64,000 nucleotides of DNA, taken from positions 49,930 through 113,929 of the forward strand of contig NZ_PIUM01000019.1 in NCBI RefSeq assembly GCF_002845745.1, read 5' to 3'. This document shows, piece after piece, positions 44,050-52,951 of this stretch. Origin of the DNA: Telmatospirillum siberiense. GTDB taxonomy: Bacteria > Pseudomonadota > Alphaproteobacteria > Rhodospirillales > Magnetospirillaceae. The notes beneath the pieces are model-generated. The model was not told the origin of the DNA. It did not search any database and worked only from the letters and a program-made list of their open reading frames with translations. Each line of letters opens with the position of its first letter. Position 1 is the first letter of the stretch. The position numbers and the translations under genes are program-made.

Positions 44050-45477
44050 ATGATCGGCACCGTTTCAGTTGAAAGCGGAGACATGTCCGGGAACACCCCA
44101 GTTGACAGATATCTGCGCGAAATTTGGGAAACGGTGGGCGGCGATCCCGTCCATCTGCGCCATCTCGCGGCAACGGGAACGGGGGCGCTGCCATCCGTAT
44201 TCCACGTCACCGATCTGGCCACGGCAACGATCGGTGCCGCATGTCTCGCCATCGCGGAGCTGGCGTCATTGCGGACGAACGTGTTTCCCGCCGTGCAGAT
44301 CGATCGACGGCTCGCCTCCTTCTGGTTCCTCACGTCGCTGCGGCCGCAGGGATGGTCGATGCCCCCGCAATGGGATGCGGTCGCCGGCGATTATCAGACC
44401 GCCGACGGCTGGATCCGGCTGCACACCAATGCCCCGCATCACCGTGATGCCGCCATGGCGGTGCTGAAGACGCCGATCGATCGCAAGGCGGTGCGCCAAG
44501 CCGTGGCGGCGTGGGATGCAACGGCTCTGGAAACCGCGATCGTCAGGAACAACGGCTGCGCCGCCGCCATGCGCGGGGTGGCGGAGTGGGCCGATCATCC
44601 GCAGGGGCGCGCCGTTCATGCCGAACCGCTCCTGGACCGTACGAGCTTTAGCGGCCGCGGACAGCCTCCATGGCCCATGTCGGCAAATCGCCCGCTGCGC
44701 GGGATTCGGGTGCTGGACCTGACCCGCATTCTCGCAGGCCCGGTCGCGACGCGCTTCCTCGCGGCCTTCGGCGCCGAAGTGCTTCGCATCGACCCCCATG
44801 GCTGGGAAGAGCCCGTAACCGTGCCCGAGGTGGCATTGGGCAAGCGTTGCGCGCGCCTCGACCTGAAGAAGCCGGACGACAAGCTGGCGCTGGAAAAATT
44901 GCTCACTGAGGCCGATGTGTTCGTTCATGGCTACCGCCCGGATGCTCTCGCCGGTCTGGGCCTCGATCCCGCGCGACGCCGCGCGCTCAATCCCGGACTG
45001 ATCGACGTCTGCCTGGACGCCTATGGCTGGACCGGCCCATGGAGCGGGCGGCGTGGTTTCGATAGCCTGATACAGATGAGCACCGGCATCGCCGATGCCG
45101 GCATGCGGGCGATGGGGCAAGACCGTCCGACGCCGCTGCCCGGGCAAGCGATCGATCACGCGACCGGCTACCTGATGGCCGCCGCGGCCGTCCGTGGCCT
45201 GATCGAGCGGATCCAGACCGGACGCGGTTGCAAGGCGCGGGCGTCCCTGGCGCGGACGGCGCGGCTGCTGATTTCGGGCGGCGGCCAGCCGATGGACTCG
45301 GCGCCTCTGGCGCCGGAGCGGCCCGACGATCTATCCGAAACGATCGAGCAAACCGGATGGGGGCCGGCGCGTCGTGTCCGTCCGCCGGCCTTGATTAGCG
45401 GCATTCCGATGTCATGGGACCTGCCGGCGTCCGGATTGGGATCGTTTCCTCCCGCCTGGACGACGGATAACCTCTGA
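44050..45477 (+). CDS. CaiB/BaiF (class III) CoA-transferase family protein
   Basis: 475 residues. The class III fold is clear in the second half: PLRGIRVLDLTRILAGPVATRFLAAFGAEVLRID, CARLDLKKPDDKLALEKLL, DVFVHGYRPDALAGLGLD and DVCLDAYGWTGPWSGRRGFDSLIQ. The first 200 residues are a more divergent CoA-transferase half, so it resembles the long, duplicated members. It should move CoA between carboxylic acids by a half-sandwich mechanism. Divergent from the HTH-citrate synthase, so the two may handle the same acyl-CoA. Donor and acceptor unknown. Confidence 0.88.
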   Translation: MIGTVSVESGDMSGNTPVDRYLREIWETVGGDPVHLRHLAATGTGALPSVFHVTDLATATIGAACLAIAELASLRTNVFPAVQIDRRLASFWFLTSLRPQGWSMPPQWDAVAGDYQTADGWIRLHTNAPHHRDAAMAVLKTPIDRKAVRQAVAAWDATALETAIVRNNGCAAAMRGVAEWADHPQGRAVHAEPLLDRTSFSGRGQPPWPMSANRPLRGIRVLDLTRILAGPVATRFLAAFGAEVLRIDPHGWEEPVTVPEVALGKRCARLDLKKPDDKLALEKLLTEADVFVHGYRPDALAGLGLDPARRRALNPGLIDVCLDAYGWTGPWSGRRGFDSLIQMSTGIADAGMRAMGQDRPTPLPGQAIDHATGYLMAAAAVRGLIERIQTGRGCKARASLARTARLLISGGGQPMDSAPLAPERPDDLSETIEQTGWGPARRVRPPALISGIPMSWDLPASGLGSFPPAWTTDNL

Positions 45478-45526
45478 TCATACTATCAGACCTCCCGCGA
45501 TAACGAGCCGTGAGGCTGAGATTTCA

Positions 45527-46021
45527 ATGGAACGCAGAATATTTCTCGCCGGTGCGGCGCTTGCCGTGATGGCTCCCGCTATTCCCAGTCCGGCACGGGA
45601 GTCATTGGGGAGGCGCACGCTCGTTGAGCGGTTCGCCGCGACATTGAGTGCGCATGACCTTTCAGCCTTTGGCGCGCTTTTCGCGGATGATTACGTGAAC
45701 CATCAGATAAGCGCCGCCGCTCCGGCGCCCCCGACCGGTTTAACGCCGAAGCAGGCCACGGTTGGCTATTTCGCGGCAAGACTGGCGGGCATGCCGGACC
45801 TCCAGGTCGCGATAGAATCCGCCGTGACGGCTGACGACAAGGTGGCGGCGAGCTTCGTCTATACCGGCACGCATGGGGGATCTTACTTCGGAATTGCCCC
45901 AACGGGCCGGGCGCTTCGCTTTACTTCCTGCGACATTTTCCTGGTACGAAATAACCTGCTCGCCGAGCACTGGGGCATGGGCGACATTGCTGGCATCCTT
46001 GCTCAACTGAGGGCCCGTTAA
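45527..46021 (+). CDS. Exported SnoaL-like / ester cyclase domain protein
   Basis: 164 residues. The N-terminus ERRIFLAGAALAVMAPAIPSPARES has a twin-arginine-like leader. The body is a SnoaL-like NTF2 fold: LVERFAATLSAHDLSAFGALFADDYVNHQI, then GYFAARLAGMPDLQVAIESAVTADDKVAASFVYTGTHGGSYFGIAPTGR. Such proteins are cyclases, isomerases or binding proteins. It is 49 bp after the CoA-transferase gene and may be co-transcribed. Its stop lies within a long hairpin (46007-46051). Confidence 0.83.
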   Translation: MERRIFLAGAALAVMAPAIPSPARESLGRRTLVERFAATLSAHDLSAFGALFADDYVNHQISAAAPAPPTGLTPKQATVGYFAARLAGMPDLQVAIESAVTADDKVAASFVYTGTHGGSYFGIAPTGRALRFTSCDIFLVRNNLLAEHWGMGDIAGILAQLRAR

Positions 46022-46051
46022 ACGATAAGTGATCGTCTAACGGGCCCTCAG
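46007..46051. repeat. 45-bp near-perfect inverted repeat at a gene junction
   Basis: CTGAGGGCCCGTTA pairs with TAACGGGCCCTCAG, and inner ACGAT with ATCGT, around a 5-nt loop. The left arm includes the end and stop of the SnoaL-like gene; the right arm is the point where the GNAT remnant begins. There is no T-run, so a standard terminator is unlikely. It could be a recombination scar that duplicated the gene end in inverted form. Confidence 0.7.
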
Positions 46052-46361
46052 CGGACTTGCCCTGGCCGAGGCACCCGGCGGCACCCGGCGAAACATGCCG
46101 GACCCGATACCGATGGCGATGCTGGGACGCCTCGCGGTACACCGGGACCGACAGCGGCAGGGACTCGGGGTTGCCTTGCTACAGGATGCGGTGCTTCGGA
46201 TCCGCCAAGCGGCGACAATTCTTGGGATACGCGGCATTCTCGTCCACGCGATCTCCGAGGAGGCAAAAGCGTTCTATTCCCGCCACGGCTTTGTCGCAGG
46301 CGTCGGAAGCCCCATGACGCTCATCCTGTCGCTCACTCCGGAAACTACTGGTACGTCATAG
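46040..46361 (+). pseudogene. Truncated GNAT acetyltransferase (TacT-like toxin), C-terminal half only
   Basis: The frame reads ALAEAPGGTRRNMPDPIP then LGRLAVHRDRQRQGLGVALL, HAISEEAKAFYSRHGF and SPMTLILSL. This matches the second half of DUF1778-partnered GNAT toxins, including the acetyl-CoA loop QRQGLG. Full-length relatives have about 160-170 residues; here an in-frame stop lies directly upstream and only about 107 codons remain. No antitoxin gene is adjacent. A short product could start at ATG 46095 but would lack the N-terminal half, so it is called a pseudogene. Confidence 0.8.
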
Positions 46362-46462
46362 GGGCGGGGAGCCTTGTATTTCCAGGGCGTGCCGAGGTTG
46401 ACCGAGCTTACCCCGGTTTCCCACCAACTGCTTCCGCCAAAATAGCGGCAGGCCATAGAAGC

Positions 46463-46488
46463 AAAAAACAGCCCGAAGGCCGTTTTTT
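46463..46488 (-). terminator. Intrinsic terminator after tRNA-Gly
   Basis: On the minus strand, AAAAAACGGCC, a TTCG loop and GGCTGTTTTTT form an 11-bp stem whose descending arm ends in six T. It begins about 22 bp past the tRNA 3' end. The A-rich ascending arm makes it usable from the other side as well. Confidence 0.85.
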
Positions 46489-46510
46489 AAGCATCTGACA
46501 TTAGGAAATT

Positions 46511-46585
46511 TGGAGCGGGCGAAGGGATTCGAACCCTCGACCCCAACCTTGGCAAGGTTGTGCTCTACCCCTGAGCTACGCCCGC
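46511..46585 (-). tRNA. tRNA-Gly (anticodon GCC)
   Basis: 75 nt including an encoded CCA. Acceptor GCGGGCG pairs with CGCCCGC; D arm GCTC-AGGGGTA-GAGC; anticodon arm CAACC-TTGCCAA-GGTTG with GCC at the anticodon; T arm GAGGG-TTCGAAT-CCCTT; discriminator T. All stems are perfectly or near-perfectly paired. Its 3' end faces the accessory region to the left, a usual target side for integrative elements. Confidence 0.98.
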
Positions 46586-46629
46586 TCAAATTGGCGTCGC
46601 CACCCTGTCGGGCGGCGTTGGGAGCCCGG

Positions 46630-46657
46630 ATAATACGCAAAGTCGTCTTGTTTGCAA
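46630..46657 (-). promoter_or_regulatory. Sigma-70-type promoter for tRNA-Gly
   Basis: On the minus strand TTGCAA (46652-46657) and TATTAT (46630-46635) are separated by 16 bp, followed by a GC-rich discriminator (CCGGGC), which is common for stable RNA promoters. The -10 box is about 45 bp from the mature tRNA 5' end. Confidence 0.65.
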
Positions 46658-46781
46658 GCACGAATTTCGTTTTGCATAATGACGGTCGTCGAGGAAGCCG
46701 CCTTTGGACTTGCCAGAGGCGGCGGCCCGGTCCATCTATTGGCTTGATCGATTATCGATGACGAAAGGCAAGGACGCGGGG

Positions 46782-47708
46782 ATGGAGATTCTGTTCAACG
46801 GCAGCGCCAAGGCCGGACAGGCGGCGGGCGGCAATTTCGTCAAGGATGGCGATACGGCAACCTTCGTTCAGGACGTCATCGAACCTTCGATGAAGACGCC
46901 GGTCATCGTCGATTTCTGGGCGCCCTGGTGCGGCCCCTGCAAGACCCTGGGTCCGCTTCTGGAAAAACTGGTCAACGCGGCCGGCGGCGCGGTGCGTCTG
47001 GTCAAGATCAACGTGGACAAGAATCAGGAACTGGCGGCGCAGATGCGCATCCAGTCCATTCCCGCCGTCTACGCCTTCAAGGACGGCCAACCCGTCGACG
47101 GTTTCGTCGGAGCCGTGCCGGAAAGCCAGGTCAAGGCGCTGATCGAGCGGATGGCCGCCGGCAGCACCGCCGGCGCCGGGCCGACCACCGAGGAGATCCT
47201 GGCCGAAGCCAAGGCCATTCTGGCCGAGGGCGACCCGGCCGGTGCCATGGCCGTGTTCCAGGAAGTCCTGGCCCAGGATCCGACCAATGCCCCGGCTTAC
47301 GCCGGCTGCCTGCGCTGTCTGATCCAGGCCGGCCAGATAGAGGAGGCCAAGCGCCGGCTGGAGAAGTTGCCCGAGGCGCTGGCCGGGCATGCCGAGATCG
47401 CCGCCGTCAGAACCGCCATCGAACTGGCCGAGCAGGCGACCCAGGCAGGACCCGCCGCCGATCTTCGCCGGACGCTGGCAAGCGATGCCGACAATCATCA
47501 GGCCCGCTTCGATCTCGCCATGGCCCATTACGCCGCCGGTGAACGGGAGGCCGCGGTGGACGAGCTGCTTGAGCTGTTCCGCCGCAACCGCGCCTGGAAC
47601 GAGGAAGCCGCCCGCAAACAGCTGGTCAAGCTGTTCGAGGCCTTCGGCCGGTCCGATCCGCTGACCCAGTCGGCGCAACGCCGCCTGTCCAGCCTGATGT
47701 TTTCGTGA
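46782..47708 (+). CDS. Thioredoxin-domain co-chaperone (CnoX/YbbN-like) with TPR region
   Basis: 308 residues. The N-terminal thioredoxin fold carries an intact WAPWCGPCK (Cys50, Cys53), unlike E. coli CnoX, which has lost it but like the Caulobacter protein. The C-terminal part is a TPR-like array (about 140-305; EILAEAKAILAEGDPAGAMAVFQEVLA, RFDLAMAHYAAGEREAAVDELLELF). It should hold and redox-protect clients for GroEL. The ATG at 46782 has AAGGA upstream; an in-frame ATG at 46758 is possible. First gene of a conserved block with the LON-domain, Trm112 and DUF971 genes. Confidence 0.92.
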   Translation: MEILFNGSAKAGQAAGGNFVKDGDTATFVQDVIEPSMKTPVIVDFWAPWCGPCKTLGPLLEKLVNAAGGAVRLVKINVDKNQELAAQMRIQSIPAVYAFKDGQPVDGFVGAVPESQVKALIERMAAGSTAGAGPTTEEILAEAKAILAEGDPAGAMAVFQEVLAQDPTNAPAYAGCLRCLIQAGQIEEAKRRLEKLPEALAGHAEIAAVRTAIELAEQATQAGPAADLRRTLASDADNHQARFDLAMAHYAAGEREAAVDELLELFRRNRAWNEEAARKQLVKLFEAFGRSDPLTQSAQRRLSSLMFS

Positions 47709-47713
47709 CCCCG

Positions 47714-48376
47714 ATGGCGCGAGCATTTCACCCGCGCCTGGAGGATCTGCCCCGGATCCTTCCCGTCTTCCCGCTGAGCGGCGTCCTGCTGCTGCCGCAA
47801 GGCAAGCTGCCGCTCAATATCTTCGAACCGCGCTATCTGGCGCTGGTTCAGGACGCGCTGGCCTGGGGCCGGATTTTTGGCATGATCCAGCCCAGCGCCC
47901 CCCCCTCGGGCCCGGCGGAACCGCCGATTTTCGAAATCGGATGCGCCGGCCGGATCAGCAGTTTCGATGAAACCGACGACGGGCGCCTGCTGGTCACCCT
48001 GACCGGGGTCTGCCGCTTCCGCGTTGCCGAAGAGGTCGAGGCGACGCGGGGCTATCGGCGCGTCGCGGCCGATTGGGCGCCCTACGCCGAGGATCTGGCG
48101 GAGGAGCCGCAGATCACCGTGGATCGACCCCGTCTCTTCTCGGTGCTGAAGCCGTTCCTCAAGCTGCACAGTATGGATTTGAACTGGAAGGCCATCGAAA
48201 CCGCCAGCGATCTGGCGCTGACCGTATCATTGGCCATGGCCTGTCCGTTCGAACCCCGCGAGAAACAGGCCCTTCTGGAATCGGCCGACCCCAGCCACCG
48301 CGCCGAAACCCTGACCGCCCTGATGGAAATGGCGGTGGCCGAGGCCAATACCGGCAAGGGAACCCTTCGCCAATGA
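47714..48376 (+). CDS. LON substrate-binding domain protein (no protease domain)
   Basis: About 220 residues consisting of the Lon N-terminal (PUA-like) domain: LPVFPLSGVLLLPQGKLPLNIFEPRYLALVQDAL, GCAGRISSFDETDDGRLLVTLTGVCRF. The AAA and protease domains are absent, as in the usual stand-alone alphaproteobacterial version. It may bind unfolded protein. A GTG at 47705 overlapping the cnoX stop is an alternative start. It sits in the same operon as the co-chaperone. Confidence 0.9.
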   Translation: MARAFHPRLEDLPRILPVFPLSGVLLLPQGKLPLNIFEPRYLALVQDALAWGRIFGMIQPSAPPSGPAEPPIFEIGCAGRISSFDETDDGRLLVTLTGVCRFRVAEEVEATRGYRRVAADWAPYAEDLAEEPQITVDRPRLFSVLKPFLKLHSMDLNWKAIETASDLALTVSLAMACPFEPREKQALLESADPSHRAETLTALMEMAVAEANTGKGTLRQ

Positions 48377-48408
48377 CCGGATCCGTCAATCGACTTTAAG
48401 GAAGACCC

Positions 48409-48612
48409 ATGACCGACCGTACGCCGGGAATCGACCCAAAACTTCTGGAAATCCTCGTCTGCCCGCTGACCAAGGGACCGCTCAGCTACGACGCCGAGCA
48501 CCAGGAGCTGATCAGCGAGAAGGCGCAGCTCGCCTATCCGATCCGCGACGGCATTCCGATCATGCTGCCCGGCGAGGCCCGTCCGCTGGGCGATGCGGCG
48601 ACGGTGTCCTGA
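48409..48612 (+). CDS. Trm112 family protein (UPF0434/YcaR-like)
   Basis: 67 residues: [42 protein letters not shown] is the Trm112 zinc-ribbon-like fold with most zinc cysteines lost, as in YcaR. In eukaryotes Trm112 activates methyltransferases; bacterial function is poorly defined. AAGGAAG precedes the ATG. It lies 32 bp after the LON-domain gene and 4 bp before the DUF971 gene. Confidence 0.93.
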   Translation: MTDRTPGIDPKLLEILVCPLTKGPLSYDAEHQELISEKAQLAYPIRDGIPIMLPGEARPLGDAATVS

Positions 48613-48616
48613 CGCC

Positions 48617-48982
48617 ATGGCCGATCCCACGGAAATCCGCTACGAAAAGGCCAGCCATACCCTTTTCGTCGCCTTCGACGACGGATGCAATTTTGCCCTG
48701 CCGGCCGAACTGCTGCGCACCCAGAGCCCCTCGGCCGAGGTGCAGGGCCATGCGCCGTCCGAACGCAAGCTGATCTCGGGACGCCGCCATGTCGGCATCA
48801 CCGGCATCGAACCGGTGGGCAATTACGCCGTCCGCCTGATCTTCGACGACCTGCACGATTCCGGGCTTTTCAGTTGGAGCTATCTCCATCACCTGGGCGA
48901 GAACCAGGCCGAGATCTGGCAGGCCTATCTCGACGAACTGGCCGCAGCCGGCCTGACCCGCGACCCGCCGGGCCGGGCGTAA
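48617..48982 (+). CDS. DUF971 (gamma-butyrobetaine hydroxylase N-terminal-like) protein
   Basis: 121 residues: EIRYEKASHTLFVAFDDGCNFALPAELLRTQSPSAEVQGH, then VGITGIEPVGNYAVRLIFDDLHDSGLFSWSYLHHLG, the DUF971 signature. The fold is shared with the N-terminal domain of gamma-butyrobetaine hydroxylase; stand-alone versions are linked to Fe-S metabolism in some genomes, but no role is proven. Start 4 bp after the trm112-like stop, so translationally coupled. Confidence 0.92.
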   Translation: MADPTEIRYEKASHTLFVAFDDGCNFALPAELLRTQSPSAEVQGHAPSERKLISGRRHVGITGIEPVGNYAVRLIFDDLHDSGLFSWSYLHHLGENQAEIWQAYLDELAAAGLTRDPPGRA

Positions 48983-49013
48983 TCACCGGCCTCCGGGCTT
49001 CGTTGGAAATTTT

Positions 49014-49190
49014 GAACCACCAAGACACCAAGGCACCAAGGCGTTTCCCGATATATCCGGCCGCGTGGCGGATCCAGGAAGAATGCGCGCCGCAGGCATC
49101 GCCCTTTCATCCCACGGATATCGATCGGATGAGCGGGTGAATGCCTGCGGAGCACTCCGTCACCTTGGTGTCTTGGTGCCTTGGTGGTTC
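49014..49190. repeat. Long inverted repeat of CACCAAGG units between convergent genes
   Basis: The left arm (49014-49042) reads GAACCACCAAGACACCAAGG and on. The right arm (49163-49190) is its near complement, with the AGACACC and GGCACC units exchanged. The 120-bp spacer has no recognisable gene. I recall this ACCACCAAG-ACACCAAGG motif as a dispersed intergenic repeat in many bacterial genomes. It lies between the DUF971 and oxoprolinase stops and could form a terminator-like cruciform. Confidence 0.75.
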
Positions 49191-49207
49191 GATTCCACTC
49201 TTCCTCT

Positions 49208-52200
49208 TCACGCCTTCCCGTAACCGCCGCCGCCGGGGGTTTCGATGACGAAGACGTCGCCTTCGGCCATCTCGGTTCCCCCGGTGTAGCCCAGATCCTC
49301 GACCGTTCCGTCGGCCCGCTCGACGCGGTTGCTGCCCGGCTTGCCGTCCTCGCCGCCGGCCAGACCGAAGGGCGCCGTGCGCCGCCGGTTGGACAGGATG
49401 GCGGCGGTCATCGGCTGGTTGAAGCGGATGCGGCGGATCACCCCGTCGCCGCCGGCATATTTGCCGGCCCCGCCGGAACCGTGGCGGATCTCGAAGCTGT
49501 CCACCCGCACCGGGAAGCGCCATTCCAGGACTTCAGGATCGGTCAGGCGGGAATTGGTCATGTTGACCTGCACCGCCGCCGTGCCGGGGAAGCCGTCGCC
49601 GGCGCCAGAGCCCCCGGCGATGGTTTCGTAATATTGATAGCGGTCGTCGCCGAAGGTGAAGTTGTTCATGGTGCCCTGGCCTGCCGCCATGACGCCGAGC
49701 GCCCCGTAAAGCGCGTCGACGATGGCCTGCGAGGTCTCCACATTGCCGGCCACCACCGCCGCCGGCGGTCGGGGATCGAGCATGGAGGCCGGCGGGATGA
49801 TGATCTCCAGTGGCCGCAGGCAACCGGCGTTCAAGGGAATCGGCTGATCGACCAGCGTGCGGAAGACATAGAGCACGCAAGCCTTGCAGATGGCCGAGGG
49901 GGCGTTGAAGTTGTTGGGCCGCTGTCCGGAGGTTCCGGTGAAGTCGACCACCGCCCGGCGGGCCGCCCGATCGACCCGCACGGAAACGCTGATCCTGCTT
50001 CCGTCGTCCATTTCGGTGGTGAAAGAGCCGCCCTCCATCACCGCCAGGACGTTGCGCACCGCCTCGGCGGCATTGTCTTGCACATGGCGCATGTAGGCGT
50101 GCACCACGTCGAGACCGAAATGGCCGACCATCCGCCGCAATTCCTGCATGCCTTTCTCGTTGGCCGCCACCTGGGCCTTGAGATCAGCGACGTTCTGATC
50201 GGGCAGACGGGCCGGATGGGGGCCGCTTGCCAGCAGCGAGCGCACCTCCTCTTCGCGGAAGGCGTCGTCCTTGACCAGCAGGAAGTCGTCGATGACGATC
50301 CCCTCCTCCGAGGCGTCGCGGCTATGGGGCGGCATCGATCCCGGCGTCACGCCGCCGATGTCGGCGTGATGGCCGCGGCTGGCGACGAAGAACAGGATCG
50401 ACGATCCGGCCTCGTCGAAGACCGGCGTCACCACCGTGATGTCGGGCAGATGGGTGCCGCCGTTGTAGGGCGCGTTCATCATATAGACGTCGCCCGGCCG
50501 CATGCCGCCGGTGCGCGCCCGCAGGATGGCCTTGACGCTTTCACCCATGGAGCCCAGATGCACCGGCACATGCGGCGCGTTGGCCACCAGTTCGCCGTCA
50601 CCGTCGAACACGGCGCAGGAGAAATCCAGCCGTTCCTTGATATTGACCGAATGGGCGGTGTTTTGCAGCACGGCCCCCATCTGGTCGGCGATGGACATGA
50701 ACAGGCTGTTGAAGATCTCCAGCAGCATGGGATCGGCCTTGATTCCGACGTCGACGCTTTGCGGACGGGCAATCCGGCGGGTCAGCACCAGATGGTTCTT
50801 CGCCGTCACCGCCACCTGCCAATCGGGCTCGACCACCGTGGTGCCGGTCTCCTCGATCAGAATGGCGGGTCCGGCGAGGCTGGCGCCGGGCAGCAGCCCG
50901 GCCCGGTCATAGACGCGGGTATCGTGGAAGCGCCCGCCCGACCACATGGAAAGCGAGGACAGCGGCTCGGGCACCGCATCGGAAAGGGGAAGCTGCGGAT
51001 CGTCGGCCGTCTCGCCGACACCCACCGCCTCGACCTCGACCAGTTCGGCAATCAGGGTGCGGCCCGGCGAGACGAACCCGAAGCGCTGGCGATGCGCCGC
51101 CTCGAAGGCCGCCACCATCTCGGAGAACGGCCCGGCCGCTATCGCCAGGGCGGTGTCGGACCCCTGGTAGCGCAGATGGACGCGGCGCAGCACGGAGACG
51201 GCGCGGATCAGCGACGCCTCGCCGGCCAGACCTTCGCGGGCCGTGGCCTCGAGGGCGGCGAATTCCCGCTCCAGCGTCGCCTCGAGATCGGGTGACAGCG
51301 GCAGTTCCAGGGCCTTTTCCCGCATGACGCGGAGATCGGCCAGACCGATGCCGTAGGCCGACAGCACGCCGGCGAAGGGATGCAGGAAGACGGTGTTTAT
51401 CCCTAAGCGGTCGGCCACCAGACAGGCATGCTGGCCGCCGGCGCCGCCGAAGCTGCAAAGCGCGTAGCCGGCGATATCGCGGCCGCGCTGCACCGAAATG
51501 GTCTTGATGGCGTTGGCCATATTCTCGACGGCGATGCGTAAGTATCCTTCCGCCACCTCCTCGGGGCCGCGTCCGTCGCCGACCCGGGCGGCCAGCGCCT
51601 TGAAGCCGTCCCGCACCGCCCGCTCGTCCAGCGGCTGCCTGCCGTCCGGGCCGAACACCGCCGGAAAGTGACGGGCCTGCAGCTTGCCCAGCATGACGTT
51701 GCAATCGGTGACGGTGAGCGGTCCGCCCCGGCGATAACAGGCCGGACCGGGCACGGCGCCCGCGGAATCGGGACCGACGCGGAAGCGGCCGCCGTCGAAA
51801 TGCAGGATGGAGCCGCCGCCGGCCGCCACCGTATGAACCTGCATCATCGGGGCGCGCATGCGCACGCCGGCCACCACCGTTTCGAAAGCCCGCTCGAAGG
51901 TGCCGTCGTAATGGCAGACGTCGGTGGAGGTGCCGCCCATGTCGAAACCGATGATGCGCGGAAAGCCGCCCATCTCGGCGGTCCGCACGCAGCCGACCAC
52001 GCCGCCGGCCGGTCCCGACAGGATGGCGTCGCGGCCGTAGAAGCGTTCCGAGGAGACCAGCCCGCCGTTCGACTGCATGAACATGATCTTGACGCCGGGC
52101 AGCTCGCCCGACACCTGCTCGACATAACGGCGCAGGATGGGCGAGACATAGGAATCGACCACCGTGGTATCGCCACGCGCCACCAGCTTCATCAGGGGAC

Positions 52201-52786
52201 TGGTCTCATGGCCGGTGGATACCTGGGTGAAACCGATTTCCCGGGCCAACCCGGCGATGCGCTTCTCGTGATCGGGAAAGCGATAGCCATGCATGAAAAC
52301 GACGGCAACCGAGCGGATTCCGGCGGCGAAAGCCTCCTCAAGACCGGCGCGGGCGGCACCCAGATCCAGCGGCTGCAACAGCGTGCCGTCGGCGGCCAGG
52401 CGTTCGGGAACCTCGACCACCCGTTCGTAAAGCTGTTCGGGCAGCAGGATATGCCGGGCGAAGATGTCCGGCCGATTCTGGTAGCCGATGCGAAGCGCGT
52501 CGCGGAAGCCCTTGGTGATGGCGAGAACGGTGCGCTCCCCCTTGCGTTCCAGAAGCGCGTTGGTCGCCACCGTGGTTCCCATCTTGACCACGTCGATGAG
52601 GCCGGGCGGAACCGGCGCGCCGGAAGGCAGTCCCAAAAGATCGTGGATGCCCTGGATCGCCGCATCCCGATACCGCTCGGGATTATTGGAAAGCACCTTA
52701 TGCGTCAGCAGGACGCCGTCGGGCCCGCGTCCCACGATATCGGTGAATGTGCCGCCGCGATCGATCCAAAATTGCCATCCGCTCAT
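49208..52786 (-). CDS. 5-oxoprolinase / hydantoinase, fused HyuA-HyuB (OPLAH-like)
   Basis: 1192 residues. The N-terminal HyuA half (about 1-680) has the actin-like ATPase start [38 protein letters not shown] and [16 protein letters not shown]. The HyuB half (from about 690; [60 protein letters not shown]) follows without a break, as in eukaryotic OPLAH. The fused form favours ATP-dependent opening of 5-oxoproline to glutamate, but hydantoin or N-methylhydantoin cannot be excluded. Cytoplasmic. Divergent from a LysR gene; the LIV importer and a DUF1445 gene lie beyond it. Confidence 0.93.
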   Translation of the reverse strand: MSGWQFWIDRGGTFTDIVGRGPDGVLLTHKVLSNNPERYRDAAIQGIHDLLGLPSGAPVPPGLIDVVKMGTTVATNALLERKGERTVLAITKGFRDALRIGYQNRPDIFARHILLPEQLYERVVEVPERLAADGTLLQPLDLGAARAGLEEAFAAGIRSVAVVFMHGYRFPDHEKRIAGLAREIGFTQVSTGHETSPLMKLVARGDTTVVDSYVSPILRRYVEQVSGELPGVKIMFMQSNGGLVSSERFYGRDAILSGPAGGVVGCVRTAEMGGFPRIIGFDMGGTSTDVCHYDGTFERAFETVVAGVRMRAPMMQVHTVAAGGGSILHFDGGRFRVGPDSAGAVPGPACYRRGGPLTVTDCNVMLGKLQARHFPAVFGPDGRQPLDERAVRDGFKALAARVGDGRGPEEVAEGYLRIAVENMANAIKTISVQRGRDIAGYALCSFGGAGGQHACLVADRLGINTVFLHPFAGVLSAYGIGLADLRVMREKALELPLSPDLEATLEREFAALEATAREGLAGEASLIRAVSVLRRVHLRYQGSDTALAIAAGPFSEMVAAFEAAHRQRFGFVSPGRTLIAELVEVEAVGVGETADDPQLPLSDAVPEPLSSLSMWSGGRFHDTRVYDRAGLLPGASLAGPAILIEETGTTVVEPDWQVAVTAKNHLVLTRRIARPQSVDVGIKADPMLLEIFNSLFMSIADQMGAVLQNTAHSVNIKERLDFSCAVFDGDGELVANAPHVPVHLGSMGESVKAILRARTGGMRPGDVYMMNAPYNGGTHLPDITVVTPVFDEAGSSILFFVASRGHHADIGGVTPGSMPPHSRDASEEGIVIDDFLLVKDDAFREEEVRSLLASGPHPARLPDQNVADLKAQVAANEKGMQELRRMVGHFGLDVVHAYMRHVQDNAAEAVRNVLAVMEGGSFTTEMDDGSRISVSVRVDRAARRAVVDFTGTSGQRPNNFNAPSAICKACVLYVFRTLVDQPIPLNAGCLRPLEIIIPPASMLDPRPPAAVVAGNVETSQAIVDALYGALGVMAAGQGTMNNFTFGDDRYQYYETIAGGSGAGDGFPGTAAVQVNMTNSRLTDPEVLEWRFPVRVDSFEIRHGSGGAGKYAGGDGVIRRIRFNQPMTAAILSNRRRTAPFGLAGGEDGKPGSNRVERADGTVEDLGYTGGTEMAEGDVFVIETPGGGGYGKA

Positions 52787-52951
52787 GCCGGAGTCCTTCC
52801 AAGAAGCGGGAGAAACAGCAGATTGTGCCTTGCCCCTGGCGGAACAATGATCACAACTGATAAAAATTTTTTATTGACTTGCTATGTCATCCATAAAATA
52901 AAATTGCATCAAAGTTGGAAAGCCGTCAAGCGGACGAAAGGTTTTAAGAGG

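Noticed and set aside
46095..46361. Functional 88-aa GNAT acetyltransferase
   Set aside because: The N-terminal half of the fold is missing and an in-frame stop lies directly upstream, so a remnant is more likely.
46511..46585. Duplicate of the tRNA-Gly 3' end as an att site within region 40.8-46.5 kb
   Set aside because: No second copy of the T-arm/acceptor sequence was found by eye and no integrase is present.
49014..49190. Possible CRISPR or tandem array from CACCAAGG units
   Set aside because: Only two arms in inverted orientation; no spacer pattern.
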